From NCBI GenBank assembly GCA_937900065.1, contig CALCDS010000328.1:1-22027 (forward strand): a stretch of DNA of 22,027 nt, written 5' to 3'. The translations under genes and the position numbers were made by a program. This document shows positions 1-8,256 of this stretch, piece by piece. Source of the DNA: an uncultured Clostridiaceae bacterium. Lineage in GTDB: Bacteria > Bacillota > Clostridia > Clostridiales > Oxobacteraceae. Positions within the stretch are counted from its first letter, which is position 1. Every line of letters starts with the position of its first letter. The notes beneath the pieces are model-generated. The model was not told the origin of the DNA. It was given only the letters and a program-made list of their open reading frames with translations, and did not search any database.

Positions 1-34
1 GGATCGCTCAAAATCAACATCTTTGTTTTGATTT
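1..34 (+). repeat. Dispersed intergenic repeat, copy A (partial or diverged)
   Basis: The window opens with GGATCGCTCAAAATCAAC, which matches the first 19 bases of copies at 3606 and 18453 except for one substitution and one missing A. The right half is diverged (no ATAGC end) and instead forms a weak AAATCAA/TTGATTT dyad. It may continue beyond the left window edge. Confidence 0.45.
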
Positions 35-232
35 AAATTACTATTATAGGGTTTAATGGATTACGTGACTTTTTATACCTGTTAAAAACTTATAAAAAAG
101 ATTAAAATAATATATGGATGGCTATTAGGAACGGATGAATAAAGTTTGTATATTGATTAAACGGTTAGTTTTAAAGGCTGCTTTTTCATGTAAAATTCGT
201 AAAGACGTTAAAAAATAAAGGACTTGATAAAA
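35..232. other. AT-rich upstream region, no gene seen
   Basis: About 200 bases of very AT-rich sequence precede the first gene. No convincing reading frame with a ribosome-binding site, no hairpin terminator and no promoter good enough to call was found. The promoter of the first operon presumably lies here or left of the window. Confidence 0.5.
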
Positions 233-685
233 ATGAAGATACTTGTTGATGCGGATGCATGTCCTGTAAAGGAAAGTATTGTAAATATCGCAAAGGAAAA
301 CAATATTCCCGTTATAATGTTTATAGATACAAGCCACATATTGGATGATGGCTATTCTGAAGTGGTAGTTGTGGACAAATCAAGGGATTCGGTTGATTTT
401 GCACTGGTAAACCGTATTTCAAAGGGTGACATTGTGGAAACTCAGGACTATGGAGTCGCCGCAATGGCCCTTTCAATGGGGGCAAAAGTTTTAAATCAAA
501 ACGGACTTTTTTTTACTGATCGCAACATAGATAAACTTTTATTCGAAAGGCATATAGGGCAGAAGGTGAGGCGGTCGGGCGGCAGGACCTCAGGTCCTCC
601 GAAGCGGACAAAGGAGGATGACTTTAAGTTTGAAAAGGCATTGAGAAAATTAATAATGGAATCTTTAAAAAAACAGGTGAATTGA
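233..685 (+). CDS. YaiI/YqxD family protein (DUF188, PIN-like fold)
   Basis: A 150-residue protein of the YaiI/YqxD (DUF188) family, close to the family's usual 145-155 residues. The N-terminus MKILVDADACPVK carries the paired acidic residues Asp6 and Asp8 expected of a PIN-like nuclease fold. The conserved basic segment at residues 111-126 (RRSGGRTSGPPKRT) is the family hallmark. No biochemical role is firmly known; nuclease activity is inferred from the fold only. The start is the ATG at 233: AAAGGA at 217-222 is 10 nt away, whereas an in-frame TTG at 224 lies only 1 nt from it. The next gene starts at the base after the stop codon, so it is probably co-transcribed with the kinase below, though no functional link is obvious. 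Confidence 0.93.
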   Translation: MKILVDADACPVKESIVNIAKENNIPVIMFIDTSHILDDGYSEVVVVDKSRDSVDFALVNRISKGDIVETQDYGVAAMALSMGAKVLNQNGLFFTDRNIDKLLFERHIGQKVRRSGGRTSGPPKRTKEDDFKFEKALRKLIMESLKKQVN

Positions 686-2518
686 ATGTTTCATTCTATA
701 AAGGGGAAAATACTTTCTATTTATTTATTTTTAATATTTTTAATATCTCTGATAGCATCCATATCCATCTACAGCTTATTTAACTTAAATAAGGCAATCG
801 ACGGGCTTATAGCTTCAAATTATACAAGCATAGCGGCTGCTACCAATATGATCGATGCCATAGAAAGGCAGGACAGCAATGAGCTAATATATTTGGAAGT
901 GGATGCCCAAAGGGGAATAAGGGCGTTTAGCCAGAACCAGCAGGAATTTTTGGTATGGCTTAACAGGGCTAAAGATAACATAACGGAAAATAATGAACGC
1001 AAGGTAATTGAGAGTGCAAACAGCGATTATCTAAAATATATAGAATACTTTTCAAAACTTCAAGAAATAAAAAACAAATCCGGAAACGGTGAAGCCGTAA
1101 AGTTTTATGATAACGAAATATATCCTGTATTTAATTCTGTAAAGAGTTCCTGCCGAAATATTCTTAAGCTCAATGAAGAATCAATGTTCAAAAGCAAGCA
1201 AAATGCAACGGAAATATCGAGAAAACAGATGTATGGAACCATCATGATATCAATAATATCCATACTTTTAGGACTGGTTGTATCGATATATTTCACAAAG
1301 AAAATAGTAAGTCCCATATTTGTGCTTACCGAGGGAGTTAAATCCGTAAAAAGGGGTAATTTAAACCATAGGATAAACATCAATACGCATGATGAAATAG
1401 GAGAGCTCGCAAGCGAGTTTAACAATATGACCAGCAGGCTGTTGCAGTATGATAAAAGCAGCATAAACAAGCTTATGGTTGAGAAAAACAAGTCAATAGC
1501 TATAGTAAAGAGCATATCGGATCCTATAATCGTAATCGACAACGATTATAAGACAACTCTTGTAAACAAATCGGCTGAAAATGTATTTGACATATCCGAG
1601 AAAGATGTGCTCGGCAGGCACATGATAGAAGCTTTAGGGGATAAGAAGATATTCAACAAAGTCAAGCTCATTGTAAATAATGACGAAGTTGCTGAAGATA
1701 ATGATCCAATCATAATAAAAAAGCAGAACAAGGCAAATTATTATATGATTACCGCGACATCAATTCCAAATGACGACGATAAAGTAAGCGGAACAGTGTG
1801 TGTTTTCAAAGATATCACTCATCTGAAAGAGATTGAGCAGATAAAATCGGATTTCATTTCAACCGTTTCACATGAACTTAGAACTCCGCTGACCTCCATA
1901 ATAATGGGAACCAAGCTTTTATTGGATGATACAGAGTCAATGACTTCAGAGCAGAAAGAGATAATTCAGGCAATAGATGAGGATGGCGGCCAGCTTGTGA
2001 TGCTTGTAAACGATTTGCTGGACCTTTCAAAACTTGAATCTGGAAAGATGCAGATAAACTTAGAGAAGGCATCCATATTTGATATTGCGGAATTAAGTTT
2101 AAAATCTCTTTCAGACGTTGCCGAGAGCAGGGAAATAGAGCTTATAAACGATATATCTCCTAAATTGCCTCAGGTATATGTCGATTACAAAAAAATAAAA
2201 TGTGTGATAAACAATCTGGTTACGAATGCTCTTAAATACACTGACAAAGGTGGTATAATTAGAATATCCGCAAAGGCGGAAAAGGGTTTTATGAGGGTGT
2301 CGGTTAAAGACAATGGAAGAGGTATACCTGAAGAATACCATGAAAAGATATTCGATAAGTTTTCACAGGTTGGAGACATGGCCGATGCATCAGGGACTGG
2401 ACTTGGCCTTGCAATTACAAAGGGTTTTGTAAAGCAGCACAATGGCGACATATGGGTTGAAAGCAAACCCGGAGAAGGAAGCAATTTTATATTTACTTTA
2501 CCATTATATAAAGGATGA
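686..2518 (+). CDS. Membrane sensor histidine kinase (4-helix sensor, HAMP, PAS, HisKA, HATPase)
   Basis: A 610-residue sensor kinase. Transmembrane helix 1 is at about residues 9-32, an extracytoplasmic mostly helical sensor region at 33-182, helix 2 at about 183-204, HAMP at 205-258 and a PAS-like domain at 268-382. The HisKA H-box STVSHELRTPLTS has the phospho-accepting His396. The HATPase domain has an N-box around Asn510-Asn514, G1 DNGRGIP at 542-548 and G2 GTGLGLAI at 570-577. All catalytic motifs look intact. Start ATG directly follows the previous stop, with AGGTGA 5 nt upstream. It is followed at once by two receiver proteins, its probable phosphorylation partners. Neither has a DNA-binding domain, so the output is not obviously transcriptional. 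The signal sensed is unknown; the periplasmic helical layout resembles KinB/4HB-type sensors. Confidence 0.95.
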   Translation: MFHSIKGKILSIYLFLIFLISLIASISIYSLFNLNKAIDGLIASNYTSIAAATNMIDAIERQDSNELIYLEVDAQRGIRAFSQNQQEFLVWLNRAKDNITENNERKVIESANSDYLKYIEYFSKLQEIKNKSGNGEAVKFYDNEIYPVFNSVKSSCRNILKLNEESMFKSKQNATEISRKQMYGTIMISIISILLGLVVSIYFTKKIVSPIFVLTEGVKSVKRGNLNHRININTHDEIGELASEFNNMTSRLLQYDKSSINKLMVEKNKSIAIVKSISDPIIVIDNDYKTTLVNKSAENVFDISEKDVLGRHMIEALGDKKIFNKVKLIVNNDEVAEDNDPIIIKKQNKANYYMITATSIPNDDDKVSGTVCVFKDITHLKEIEQIKSDFISTVSHELRTPLTSIIMGTKLLLDDTESMTSEQKEIIQAIDEDGGQLVMLVNDLLDLSKLESGKMQINLEKASIFDIAELSLKSLSDVAESREIELINDISPKLPQVYVDYKKIKCVINNLVTNALKYTDKGGIIRISAKAEKGFMRVSVKDNGRGIPEEYHEKIFDKFSQVGDMADASGTGLGLAITKGFVKQHNGDIWVESKPGEGSNFIFTLPLYKG

Positions 2519-2522
2519 TCTT

Positions 2523-2885
2523 ATGAGCAGCAAAATTCTTGTAATAGAGGATTCAAAAAATATTTCTTTATTGATTGAGAAGTGCTTGGAGCGCAATGGA
2601 TTCCAAGTGTTTTTAGCTGAAGACGGCCTTAAAGCGATGGAGAAGGTTTTTGAAATAATGCCTGATTTGATATTGCTTGATATACTTATACCAAAGCTCA
2701 ATGGCTTACTTGTGTGTGAAGCCTTGAAATCAAACAGCGAAGTTTCTAAAATACCTATAATAGCTATAAGTGCAAAAACACAGTATGAAGATATACAAAA
2801 AGCTATGAAAGCCGGAGCGGAAGATTACCTGACCAAGCCTTTTACTCCGGATGAACTTATTATGTTCGTAAGAAAATATATATAA
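2523..2885 (+). CDS. Single-domain response regulator (receiver only)
   Basis: A 120-residue stand-alone receiver domain (CheY/Spo0F type). The acidic pocket is Glu9-Asp10, the phospho-acceptor is Asp53 in LILLDILIPK, the switch Ser is 83 and the conserved Lys is 105 in LTKPF. No output domain follows. The ATG at 2523 was chosen because AAGGA at 2511-2515 is 7 nt upstream; an in-frame ATG at 2442 would run 77 bases into the kinase gene and add residues with no receiver homology. It lies 4 nt after the kinase stop, so the two are almost certainly co-translated. It may pass phosphate in a relay or act by protein contact. Confidence 0.92.
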   Translation: MSSKILVIEDSKNISLLIEKCLERNGFQVFLAEDGLKAMEKVFEIMPDLILLDILIPKLNGLLVCEALKSNSEVSKIPIIAISAKTQYEDIQKAMKAGAEDYLTKPFTPDELIMFVRKYI

Positions 2886-2922
2886 CAAAGTTTACAGTTT
2901 TCGAAAGATAAGAGGTGGAATC

Positions 2923-3561
2923 TTGAATAGGCACATCTTGATAATAGATGATACTAAAAATATAAGGCTCATGCTTTCGAAATGCTTATCAGGCGTCGGA
3001 TATATTGTTGATACTGCAGGCAGCGGTGAGGAAGGAATAGAATATTTTAAAAAAAATAGATATGATATAGTTCTGCTCGATATAAGGATGCCTAAGATGA
3101 GCGGCACGGAAGTATTGAAAAAAATAAGGGAGATAAATGATGATACCCTGGTAATTATAATAACCGCATTCCCAACAGTAAAGAATGCAGTCGACTGTAT
3201 CAAATTAGGAGCGGTAGATTATATCCGCAAACCTTTTACGCCTGATAAGATAAGGAACATGGTAAAAGAGCTGCTTGAAAGAAAAAAAATGTCCGGAAAC
3301 AATGGCGGCAGCTTTGAGCTTACAATGCAGTATGCTAAAAAATGCATAAATGAACGAAATTTTGATAAAGGAGAGGAATATTTAAAGAAGGCGATTTCAA
3401 TATCTATAGAAAATCCTGAACCATTTATATTGCTTGGAAACATATCTGAATTGAAGGAGGATTATGACAACGCACGTAAGTATTATAAAATTGCATTGGA
3501 GTTGGAACCTGAATCCTACAGTGCAGCCGAAAGTTTAAACCGCATTAAAGACAGACTATGA
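2923..3561 (+). CDS. Response regulator receiver fused to TPR repeats
   Basis: A 212-residue protein. Residues 1-120 form a receiver with Asp9/Asp10, phospho-acceptor Asp53 in IVLLDIRMPK, Thr81 and Lys103 (IRKPF). Residues about 133-200 contain two tetratricopeptide-like helical repeats (the second is LGNISELKEDYDNARKYYKI). There is no helix-turn-helix, so the output is probably a protein-protein contact through the TPR part. The start codon is TTG at 2923, preceded by AGGTGG at 2913-2918; the resulting MNRHILIIDD is a normal receiver N-terminus. It lies 37 nt after the previous receiver gene in the same operon and is the last gene before a terminator. Confidence 0.9.
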   Translation: MNRHILIIDDTKNIRLMLSKCLSGVGYIVDTAGSGEEGIEYFKKNRYDIVLLDIRMPKMSGTEVLKKIREINDDTLVIIITAFPTVKNAVDCIKLGAVDYIRKPFTPDKIRNMVKELLERKKMSGNNGGSFELTMQYAKKCINERNFDKGEEYLKKAISISIENPEPFILLGNISELKEDYDNARKYYKIALELEPESYSAAESLNRIKDRL

Positions 3562-3605
3562 TAGAATAAGCCTTAGAACTTAAAAAGTGTTCACATCGCT
3601 CGCTC

Positions 3606-3642
3606 GGATTGCTCAAAAATCAACTCTACGTTTTAACATAGC
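3606..3642 (+). repeat. Dispersed intergenic repeat, copy B
   Basis: GGATTGCTCAAAAATCAAC followed by TCTACGTTTTAACATAGC. The first 19 bases are identical to copy E at 18453, and the end (TTTAAnATAGC) is shared too. It sits 45 nt downstream of the receiver-TPR gene. Confidence 0.6.
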
Positions 3643-3676
3643 ATTTGTTTAAAATATCATAAAGGCAAAATCATTT

Positions 3677-3702
3677 AAACAGCGTAAAGGCTGTTTTTTT
3701 TA
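3677..3702 (+). terminator. Rho-independent terminator of the kinase operon
   Basis: AAACAGC (3677-3683) pairs with GCTGTTT (3690-3696) around a 6-nt loop, and the stem runs into a tract of about eight T. It is about 115 nt beyond the last stop codon of the two-component operon. Confidence 0.75.
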
Positions 3703-4044
3703 TTATGAAGCAAAACTCGCTCTAAGTGGCAAGCTCTGGCAGGCTTTATATAAATGATGGCATTTCATAAATTTTAATATAGTATATCAAAGATAATAGA
3801 ATAAAATTAAATAAAAATAATGATAATTTACGACAATGGTAAATAACACATGAAAAAATATGATATTTGATAGAAAATATATAATGGTTATCCAAACAGT
3901 AGATATAATGGTCGATTGTTGATATAACGGGATTTTAGTTTAAAATCCATTGATGATATAATTAATAAAGTTTAGAATCAGCCGTTTCAACATACTCAAT
4001 CTAAATGAATCATTCATGCATTATTAAAAGGGGGACTTTTATTA
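3703..4044. other. AT-rich intergenic region with candidate promoter for the trk operon
   Basis: About 340 bases with no supported gene. The best promoter candidate is TTGATA (3919-3924), 16 nt, TAAAAT (3941-3946), about 100 nt before the first gene. The same stretch forms a 7-bp hairpin, GGATTTT (3930-3936) with AAAATCC (3942-3948), overlapping the -10 element, which could be an operator or chance in AT-rich DNA. Confidence 0.35.
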
Positions 4045-4527
4045 ATGGAAGCTAAGATTGAATTCATTTCAGATAAAAATTGTTTTATGAAAAACTTGTT
4101 TGATATACTTAAAAGTCCAGTGCACTCTGAAATATTTATATCCGGATTTTTGGCTGAATCCATGTTGCCCGAAATTATAAACATCATAATTGAAAATGGT
4201 CATGCCGGAAAATGCAGCATATTGATTCCTTATATATTCAACAAAGCCAGGCTAAAGAAGATACAGGCAAAAGAGATATATATGCATGGGGGAAGCATAA
4301 GAGTAAACAGCAGTTTAAGAAGCAAACTCATAGTTGTCGATAATAATGTGTTTGTAGCTTCCTTTTCATATAAGGGAAAAGAGGACCGCGATCAAAAATT
4401 TGTGTTTGATAATTGCATGTTTACTGATTGCCAAGAGATATCAGAGAAAATAAGAGTTTCATTTAATGAAAAATGGAAAAGGGCTTTTCCAATAGTTATC
4501 GAGGGTGTCCAGGAGGAGATTACATGA
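4045..4527 (+). CDS. Phospholipase-D-like domain protein with degenerate HKD motif
   Basis: A 160-residue soluble protein resembling one half of a phospholipase D fold. The best motif is at residues 92-99, RSKLIVVD, which fits HxKxxxxD with Arg in place of the catalytic His, followed by an FVASFSYKGKEDRDQ segment where active members have a glycine/Asn-rich turn. Lys94 and Asp99 are kept. Hydrolase activity is therefore unlikely; a binding or regulatory role is more plausible. The ATG has AAAGGGGG upstream at about 9 nt. Its stop overlaps the trkA start by 4 nt (ATGA), which implies translational coupling to the potassium-uptake genes. Assignment rests on this single motif and fold-like pattern, so it is moderate. 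Confidence 0.7.
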   Translation: MEAKIEFISDKNCFMKNLFDILKSPVHSEIFISGFLAESMLPEIINIIIENGHAGKCSILIPYIFNKARLKKIQAKEIYMHGGSIRVNSSLRSKLIVVDNNVFVASFSYKGKEDRDQKFVFDNCMFTDCQEISEKIRVSFNEKWKRAFPIVIEGVQEEIT

Positions 4528-5930
4528 AAATAATAATTATAGGCGTCGGCAAAGTCGGATATACACTTGCCAAAACTTTGTCTGGCGAAAAAAATGATGT
4601 CGTCGTTATCGATAAAAGTTCGGAAGCATTAGAAAAGGCTGAGGACAATTTGGATGTGCTATGTATAAAAGGCAATGGAGTAGGTGCGAACACACTTTTT
4701 GAAAGCGGTATAAATGATGCGGATTTGCTTATAGCGGTTACGGGGAGTGACGAAATTAACATGGTATGCTGCCTTACCGCAAAAAGACTGGGAGTAAAGC
4801 ATACTGCAGCTCGCATAAGGGATCCTCAATATGCTAAAGAGCTGCTGCTCTTAAAAGAGCAGATAGGAATCGATCTTATCATAAATCCGGAACATGCCGC
4901 AGCCGACGAAATAGTGCATTTGATTAATTTTTCTCCTGCAATCAATATAGAAAACTTTGCAGGCGGCAGAGTGAAGATGGCAGGCATAAAGATCACTTCC
5001 GATATGCCGATTATAGGACAAAAGCTTAGGGACTACTTTAACAAGAATCAATCTCCAATATTGATAGGCGCTGTTTCAAGGGACAACAAGATCATCATAC
5101 CTAAGGGCGATTTTGAGATAAGAGACGGGGATATTGCATATATTATAGGCAAGCATTCAAGCATTTATAATTTCTGTAAATCTACAGGCAAATATTCTCA
5201 AAAGTATAAAAATGCGATGATACTTGGAGGAGGCAGGATAACCTATTACCTTACGGTTTTGCTTACCGCGATGGGAATGAAGGTTAAAATCATTGAAATC
5301 GATCCTAAAAAATGTGAAGAGCTTTCAGAAGTTTTAGACGATGTGCTCATAATAAATGCCGATGGGACCGATGAAGAAGTGCTGCTTTCAGAGAACATAA
5401 GCGACATGGATTGCTTTATTGCAGTTACCGGGGTGGATGAAGAAAACCTATTGTCATCTCTTATGGCAAAGCAAAATGGCGTTAAAAAGGTCATTGCTAA
5501 AATAAGCAGAATCAGTTATATGAATGTAGTAGATAATTTAAGCATTGATAATATAGTCAATCCTAAGCTTATTACTGTAAACCAAATATTGAAATTTACA
5601 AGGGGCAATAACATTGAATCTTTGTATAAAATAATAGAAGGGCAGGCTGAAATTGGAGAATATATAATAAAGGATTCAAGCTGCATAACAGGAAAACCGA
5701 TAAAAAGTTTGGGATTGCCGGAAGGTACGATTATTGCAACTATTGTAAGGAGAAATGAGATAGTGGTTCCAAAAGGCAATGATGTTATAAAAAAAGGTGA
5801 TAGGGTAATTATCATAACCAAGAACGGAAACTTGGAAAATCTAGACGAATGTTCGCTGGGATTAATTGGGGGAAGCCATAATGAACTTCTTAATAGTATT
5901 AAAAAGTTTGGGGATATTATTAGCCTGTGA
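4524..5930 (+). CDS. trkA: Trk potassium-uptake regulatory subunit TrkA (two RCK domains)
   Basis: A 468-residue cytoplasmic gating subunit for a TrkH/KtrB-type potassium channel. It has the full TrkA duplication: RCK-N 1 with GVGKVG at 7-12 and Asp30 at the end of strand 2 (NAD(H)-type Rossmann signature), RCK-C 1 around 150-212, RCK-N 2 from 230 with GGGRIT at 235-240 (a degraded glycine motif, so nucleotide binding there is less sure), and RCK-C 2 around 370-435. The start is the ATG at 4524 with AGGAGGAG at 4511-4518; a longer frame from 4473 lacks a ribosome-binding site and merely reads through the upstream gene. It overlaps the upstream gene by 4 nt and trkH by 50 nt. Confidence 0.95.
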   Translation: MKIIIIGVGKVGYTLAKTLSGEKNDVVVIDKSSEALEKAEDNLDVLCIKGNGVGANTLFESGINDADLLIAVTGSDEINMVCCLTAKRLGVKHTAARIRDPQYAKELLLLKEQIGIDLIINPEHAAADEIVHLINFSPAINIENFAGGRVKMAGIKITSDMPIIGQKLRDYFNKNQSPILIGAVSRDNKIIIPKGDFEIRDGDIAYIIGKHSSIYNFCKSTGKYSQKYKNAMILGGGRITYYLTVLLTAMGMKVKIIEIDPKKCEELSEVLDDVLIINADGTDEEVLLSENISDMDCFIAVTGVDEENLLSSLMAKQNGVKKVIAKISRISYMNVVDNLSIDNIVNPKLITVNQILKFTRGNNIESLYKIIEGQAEIGEYIIKDSSCITGKPIKSLGLPEGTIIATIVRRNEIVVPKGNDVIKKGDRVIIITKNGNLENLDECSLGLIGGSHNELLNSIKKFGDIISL

Positions 5931-7335
5931 ATCATTGGCAATGATACCCTCGTTTATCGTTTCAATATTATATGGTGACGGCGATGCTCTGTCATTCGTA
6001 TATACTATGCTGATACTTTTCATAGTGGGGATTGGTGTGGCCGTATTTGCGAGGCCTAAAAACAAAAATATATATCCGCGTGATGGATTTGCAATTGTAG
6101 CCTTAGGGTGGATACTGGTGTCGTTTTTCGGATCGCTGCCTTTTATATTCAGCGGCGTCATACCTTCTTTGGTAGACGCTTTTTTTGAAACGTCTTCAGG
6201 ATTTACGACTACCGGAGCCACGATAATGACGAATGTAGAGGGCCTGCCGCATGGAGTGATGTTCTGGAGGAGCTTTACACACTGGATAGGAGGAATGGGC
6301 GTGCTGCTGTTTGCGCTTGCTATATTGCCTTCAGTGCATGCAGATACTCTCCAGATAATGAAAGCCGAGAGCCCCGGGCCGAATCCGGAGAAGATTGTGC
6401 CGAAGATCGGGAAAACAGCAAAACTGCTTTATACCATATATATTGCAATAACAAGTATCGAGATTATATTGCTTTGCATTGGTAAAATGCCTGTATATGA
6501 TGCTTTTGTCCATGCATTCGGCAGTGTAGGGACCGGCGGTTTTTCAATCAAAAATAAAAGCATAGGTGCATATAACAGCGTTTATATAGAAATTGTTATA
6601 ACTGTTTTCATGGTGGCATGTGGGGCTAACTTTGCGCTGTATTACCAGGCAATAAAGGGAGGAATAAAAAATATATTCAAAGATGAAGAATTCAGGCTTT
6701 ATATATCTGTAATACTCTCTGCAATATTGCTTATAACATTAAACCTAAATTGGAATGTATATAAATCGATATGGGAATCTTTAAGACATGCATCTTTTCA
6801 GGTAGCATCGATCATAACCACAACAGGATATTTTACGGTAAATTTTGATAAATGGACGGTTTTCAGCAAAATGATATTGCTGCTTCTTATGTTTATTGGA
6901 GGCTGTGCAGGCTCAACAGCAGGAGCAATCAAAAATGTCAGGATATTATTGCTATTTAAACTTGTCAAAAAAGCGCTTTTGAAGATAATACATCCTAGGG
7001 CAGTATACACCATAAAGTTTAATGGAAAAGCAGTTGATGAAAATACTTTATCTGAAGTTCTGGTGTATTTCTTCATGTATGTCACAACTTTTGTAATTGC
7101 TGTGCTTATTGTATCGATTGAAGGAAAAGATTTTATAACAACGATATCATCGGTTGCCACGACACTCGGAAATGTCGGCCCGGGATTAGGGGTCGTAGGA
7201 CCTGCGGGAAATTTTTCTTCGCTTACGGATATAAGCAAAGTAGTTTTATCTTTTTGCATGATTTTAGGCAGGATTGAGATATATCCGATATTGTTGTTTT
7301 TCTTGCCTTCATTCTGGAAAAGGATCAGCATATAA
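5881..7335 (+). CDS. trkH: Trk/Ktr-type potassium transporter membrane subunit TrkH
   Basis: A 484-residue integral membrane protein with the four-fold M1-P-M2 layout of the TrkH/KtrB/HKT superfamily. The four pore-loop filter segments are visible: FTTTGAT at 108-114, SVGTGGF at 215-221, TTTGYF at 313-318 and TLGNVGPG at 428-435, each with the filter Gly. It conducts K+ (possibly Na+-coupled) through the cytoplasmic membrane under TrkA control. The start ATG at 5881 lies inside the end of trkA, with GGGGGAA 6 nt upstream; an in-frame TTG at 5866 lacks such a site. The overlap points to coupled translation and fixed stoichiometry. No clear terminator follows within 80 nt. Confidence 0.95.
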   Translation: MNFLIVLKSLGILLACESLAMIPSFIVSILYGDGDALSFVYTMLILFIVGIGVAVFARPKNKNIYPRDGFAIVALGWILVSFFGSLPFIFSGVIPSLVDAFFETSSGFTTTGATIMTNVEGLPHGVMFWRSFTHWIGGMGVLLFALAILPSVHADTLQIMKAESPGPNPEKIVPKIGKTAKLLYTIYIAITSIEIILLCIGKMPVYDAFVHAFGSVGTGGFSIKNKSIGAYNSVYIEIVITVFMVACGANFALYYQAIKGGIKNIFKDEEFRLYISVILSAILLITLNLNWNVYKSIWESLRHASFQVASIITTTGYFTVNFDKWTVFSKMILLLLMFIGGCAGSTAGAIKNVRILLLFKLVKKALLKIIHPRAVYTIKFNGKAVDENTLSEVLVYFFMYVTTFVIAVLIVSIEGKDFITTISSVATTLGNVGPGLGVVGPAGNFSSLTDISKVVLSFCMILGRIEIYPILLFFLPSFWKRISI

Positions 7336-7413
7336 CATATGCTTATCATTGCACTGCATTTGGCCAATAGAAAATTTTATGTTTAAAGTGACGAATCTAT
7401 ATAAAAAAGTACA

Positions 7414-7442
7414 TTGAATAATTATATTTATTCTAGTATAAT
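7414..7442 (+). promoter_or_regulatory. Sigma-A-type promoter of the T-box operon
   Basis: TTGAAT (7414-7419), 17-nt spacer, TATAAT (7437-7442, perfect). Transcription would begin near 7449, just ahead of the T-box leader. Confidence 0.8.
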
Positions 7443-7448
7443 GAATTA

Positions 7449-7735
7449 AAAATATTTGATCCTAAAAAATGATGACGGGGAATAGTACATGATTTGAAAC
7501 TGAAAGAGAGCGGGAGCATGGTGAGAGCCCTGCAGTATATTTTCATGGAATGCAGCCCCTGAATTTCTTATCGAGAAATGAGCATTTATGAGTGCTCAAG
7601 TTAGAGAGTGACGTGTCCCCGCGTTACAGGGGAATGAAATATTTTGTTTCATATGAGTGGGCACTAAAAATGTGCTAATAAGGGTGGTACCGCGAAAAAA
7701 ACTTCGTCCCTAAGTGGGATGAAGTTTTTTTTATG
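7449..7735 (+). promoter_or_regulatory. T-box riboswitch leader
   Basis: The invariant T-box AGGGTGGTACCGCG is at 7681-7694, followed by the terminator. Upstream are the expected stem I parts: GATGA and AGTA (7471-7488), AGAGAG (7505-7510), the GGTGAGAGCC apical element (7520-7529), and the conserved CCCC-GCGTTACA-GGGG hairpin at 7617-7632. A GCAC/GTGC stem III lies just before the T-box. Uncharged tRNA should stabilise the antiterminator and switch on the two downstream genes. I could not assign the specifier codon with confidence, because the 3' strand of stem I (7561-7612) can fold in more than one way. Confidence 0.93.
7696..7732 (+). terminator. T-box regulated intrinsic terminator
   Basis: ACTTCGTCCC (7701-7710) pairs with GGGATGAAGT (7716-7725), one G-U pair, 5-nt loop, followed by eight T. 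It directly follows the T-box and is mutually exclusive with the antiterminator. Confidence 0.9.
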
Positions 7736-7776
7736 CTTAAAAAGTGTGAACTAAAAATATATGGAGGTTGATTTTA

Positions 7777-8256
7777 ATGGACGAAATTCTTGAAATCCTT
7801 GAAGGCAACAGCAGATACAGTGAAGATGAAATTGCTGTAATGACCGGAAAAAGTGTTGAGGAGGTGCATAAGGCAATAAAGGAGTATGAAGAGCAAAATG
7901 TGATTGTAGGATATACGACCCTCATCAACTGGGAAAAGACAAGCAGAGAAAGTGTATTGGCATTGATTGAAGTTAAGGTAACGCCTCAAAGGGGAGAAGG
8001 TTTTGATAAAGTCGCCGAAAGGATATATAAATTCAAGGAAGTCAAGGCATGTTATCTCATGTCGGGAGGTTTCGACCTTACGGTGATAGTTGAAGGCAAG
8101 ACCATGAAGGATGTTGCCCTTTTTGTGGCTGAAAAGCTCGCAGTTCAGGAACATGTTTTAAGTACTTCCACGCATTTTGTGCTTAAAAAGTATAAGGATA
8201 AAGGAGTTATTTTTAATAAAAAGCCTGAAGATGACAGGGAGGTACTGTTCATATGA
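7777..8256 (+). CDS. Lrp/AsnC-family transcriptional regulator (YugG-like)
   Basis: A 159-residue regulator. Residues 1-50 form a winged helix-turn-helix (DEIAVMTGKSVEEVHKAIKEYEEQN) and residues about 58-140 the RAM effector-binding domain (EVKACYLMSGGFDLTVIVEG; STSTHFVLKKYK). These proteins form octamers and usually sense amino acids. The ATG at 7777 has GGAGG at 7763-7767, 9 nt upstream; an in-frame TTG at 7768 is too close to it. The stop overlaps the aminotransferase start (ATGA), as in the yugG-yugH pair of Bacillus. Inferred role: amino-acid-responsive control of the aminotransferase, in addition to the T-box. Confidence 0.93.
   Translation: MDEILEILEGNSRYSEDEIAVMTGKSVEEVHKAIKEYEEQNVIVGYTTLINWEKTSRESVLALIEVKVTPQRGEGFDKVAERIYKFKEVKACYLMSGGFDLTVIVEGKTMKDVALFVAEKLAVQEHVLSTSTHFVLKKYKDKGVIFNKKPEDDREVLFI

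Noticed and set aside
4473..4523. N-terminal extension of TrkA
   Set aside because: The extra 17 codons lie in the upstream gene in another frame without a ribosome-binding site; MKIIIIGVGKVG is the normal Rossmann start.
7610..7612. GAC (Asp) at 7610-7612 or ATC (Ile) at 7570-7572 as the T-box specifier
   Set aside because: Each needs a different fold of stem I, and neither gives a clearly better structure by eye.
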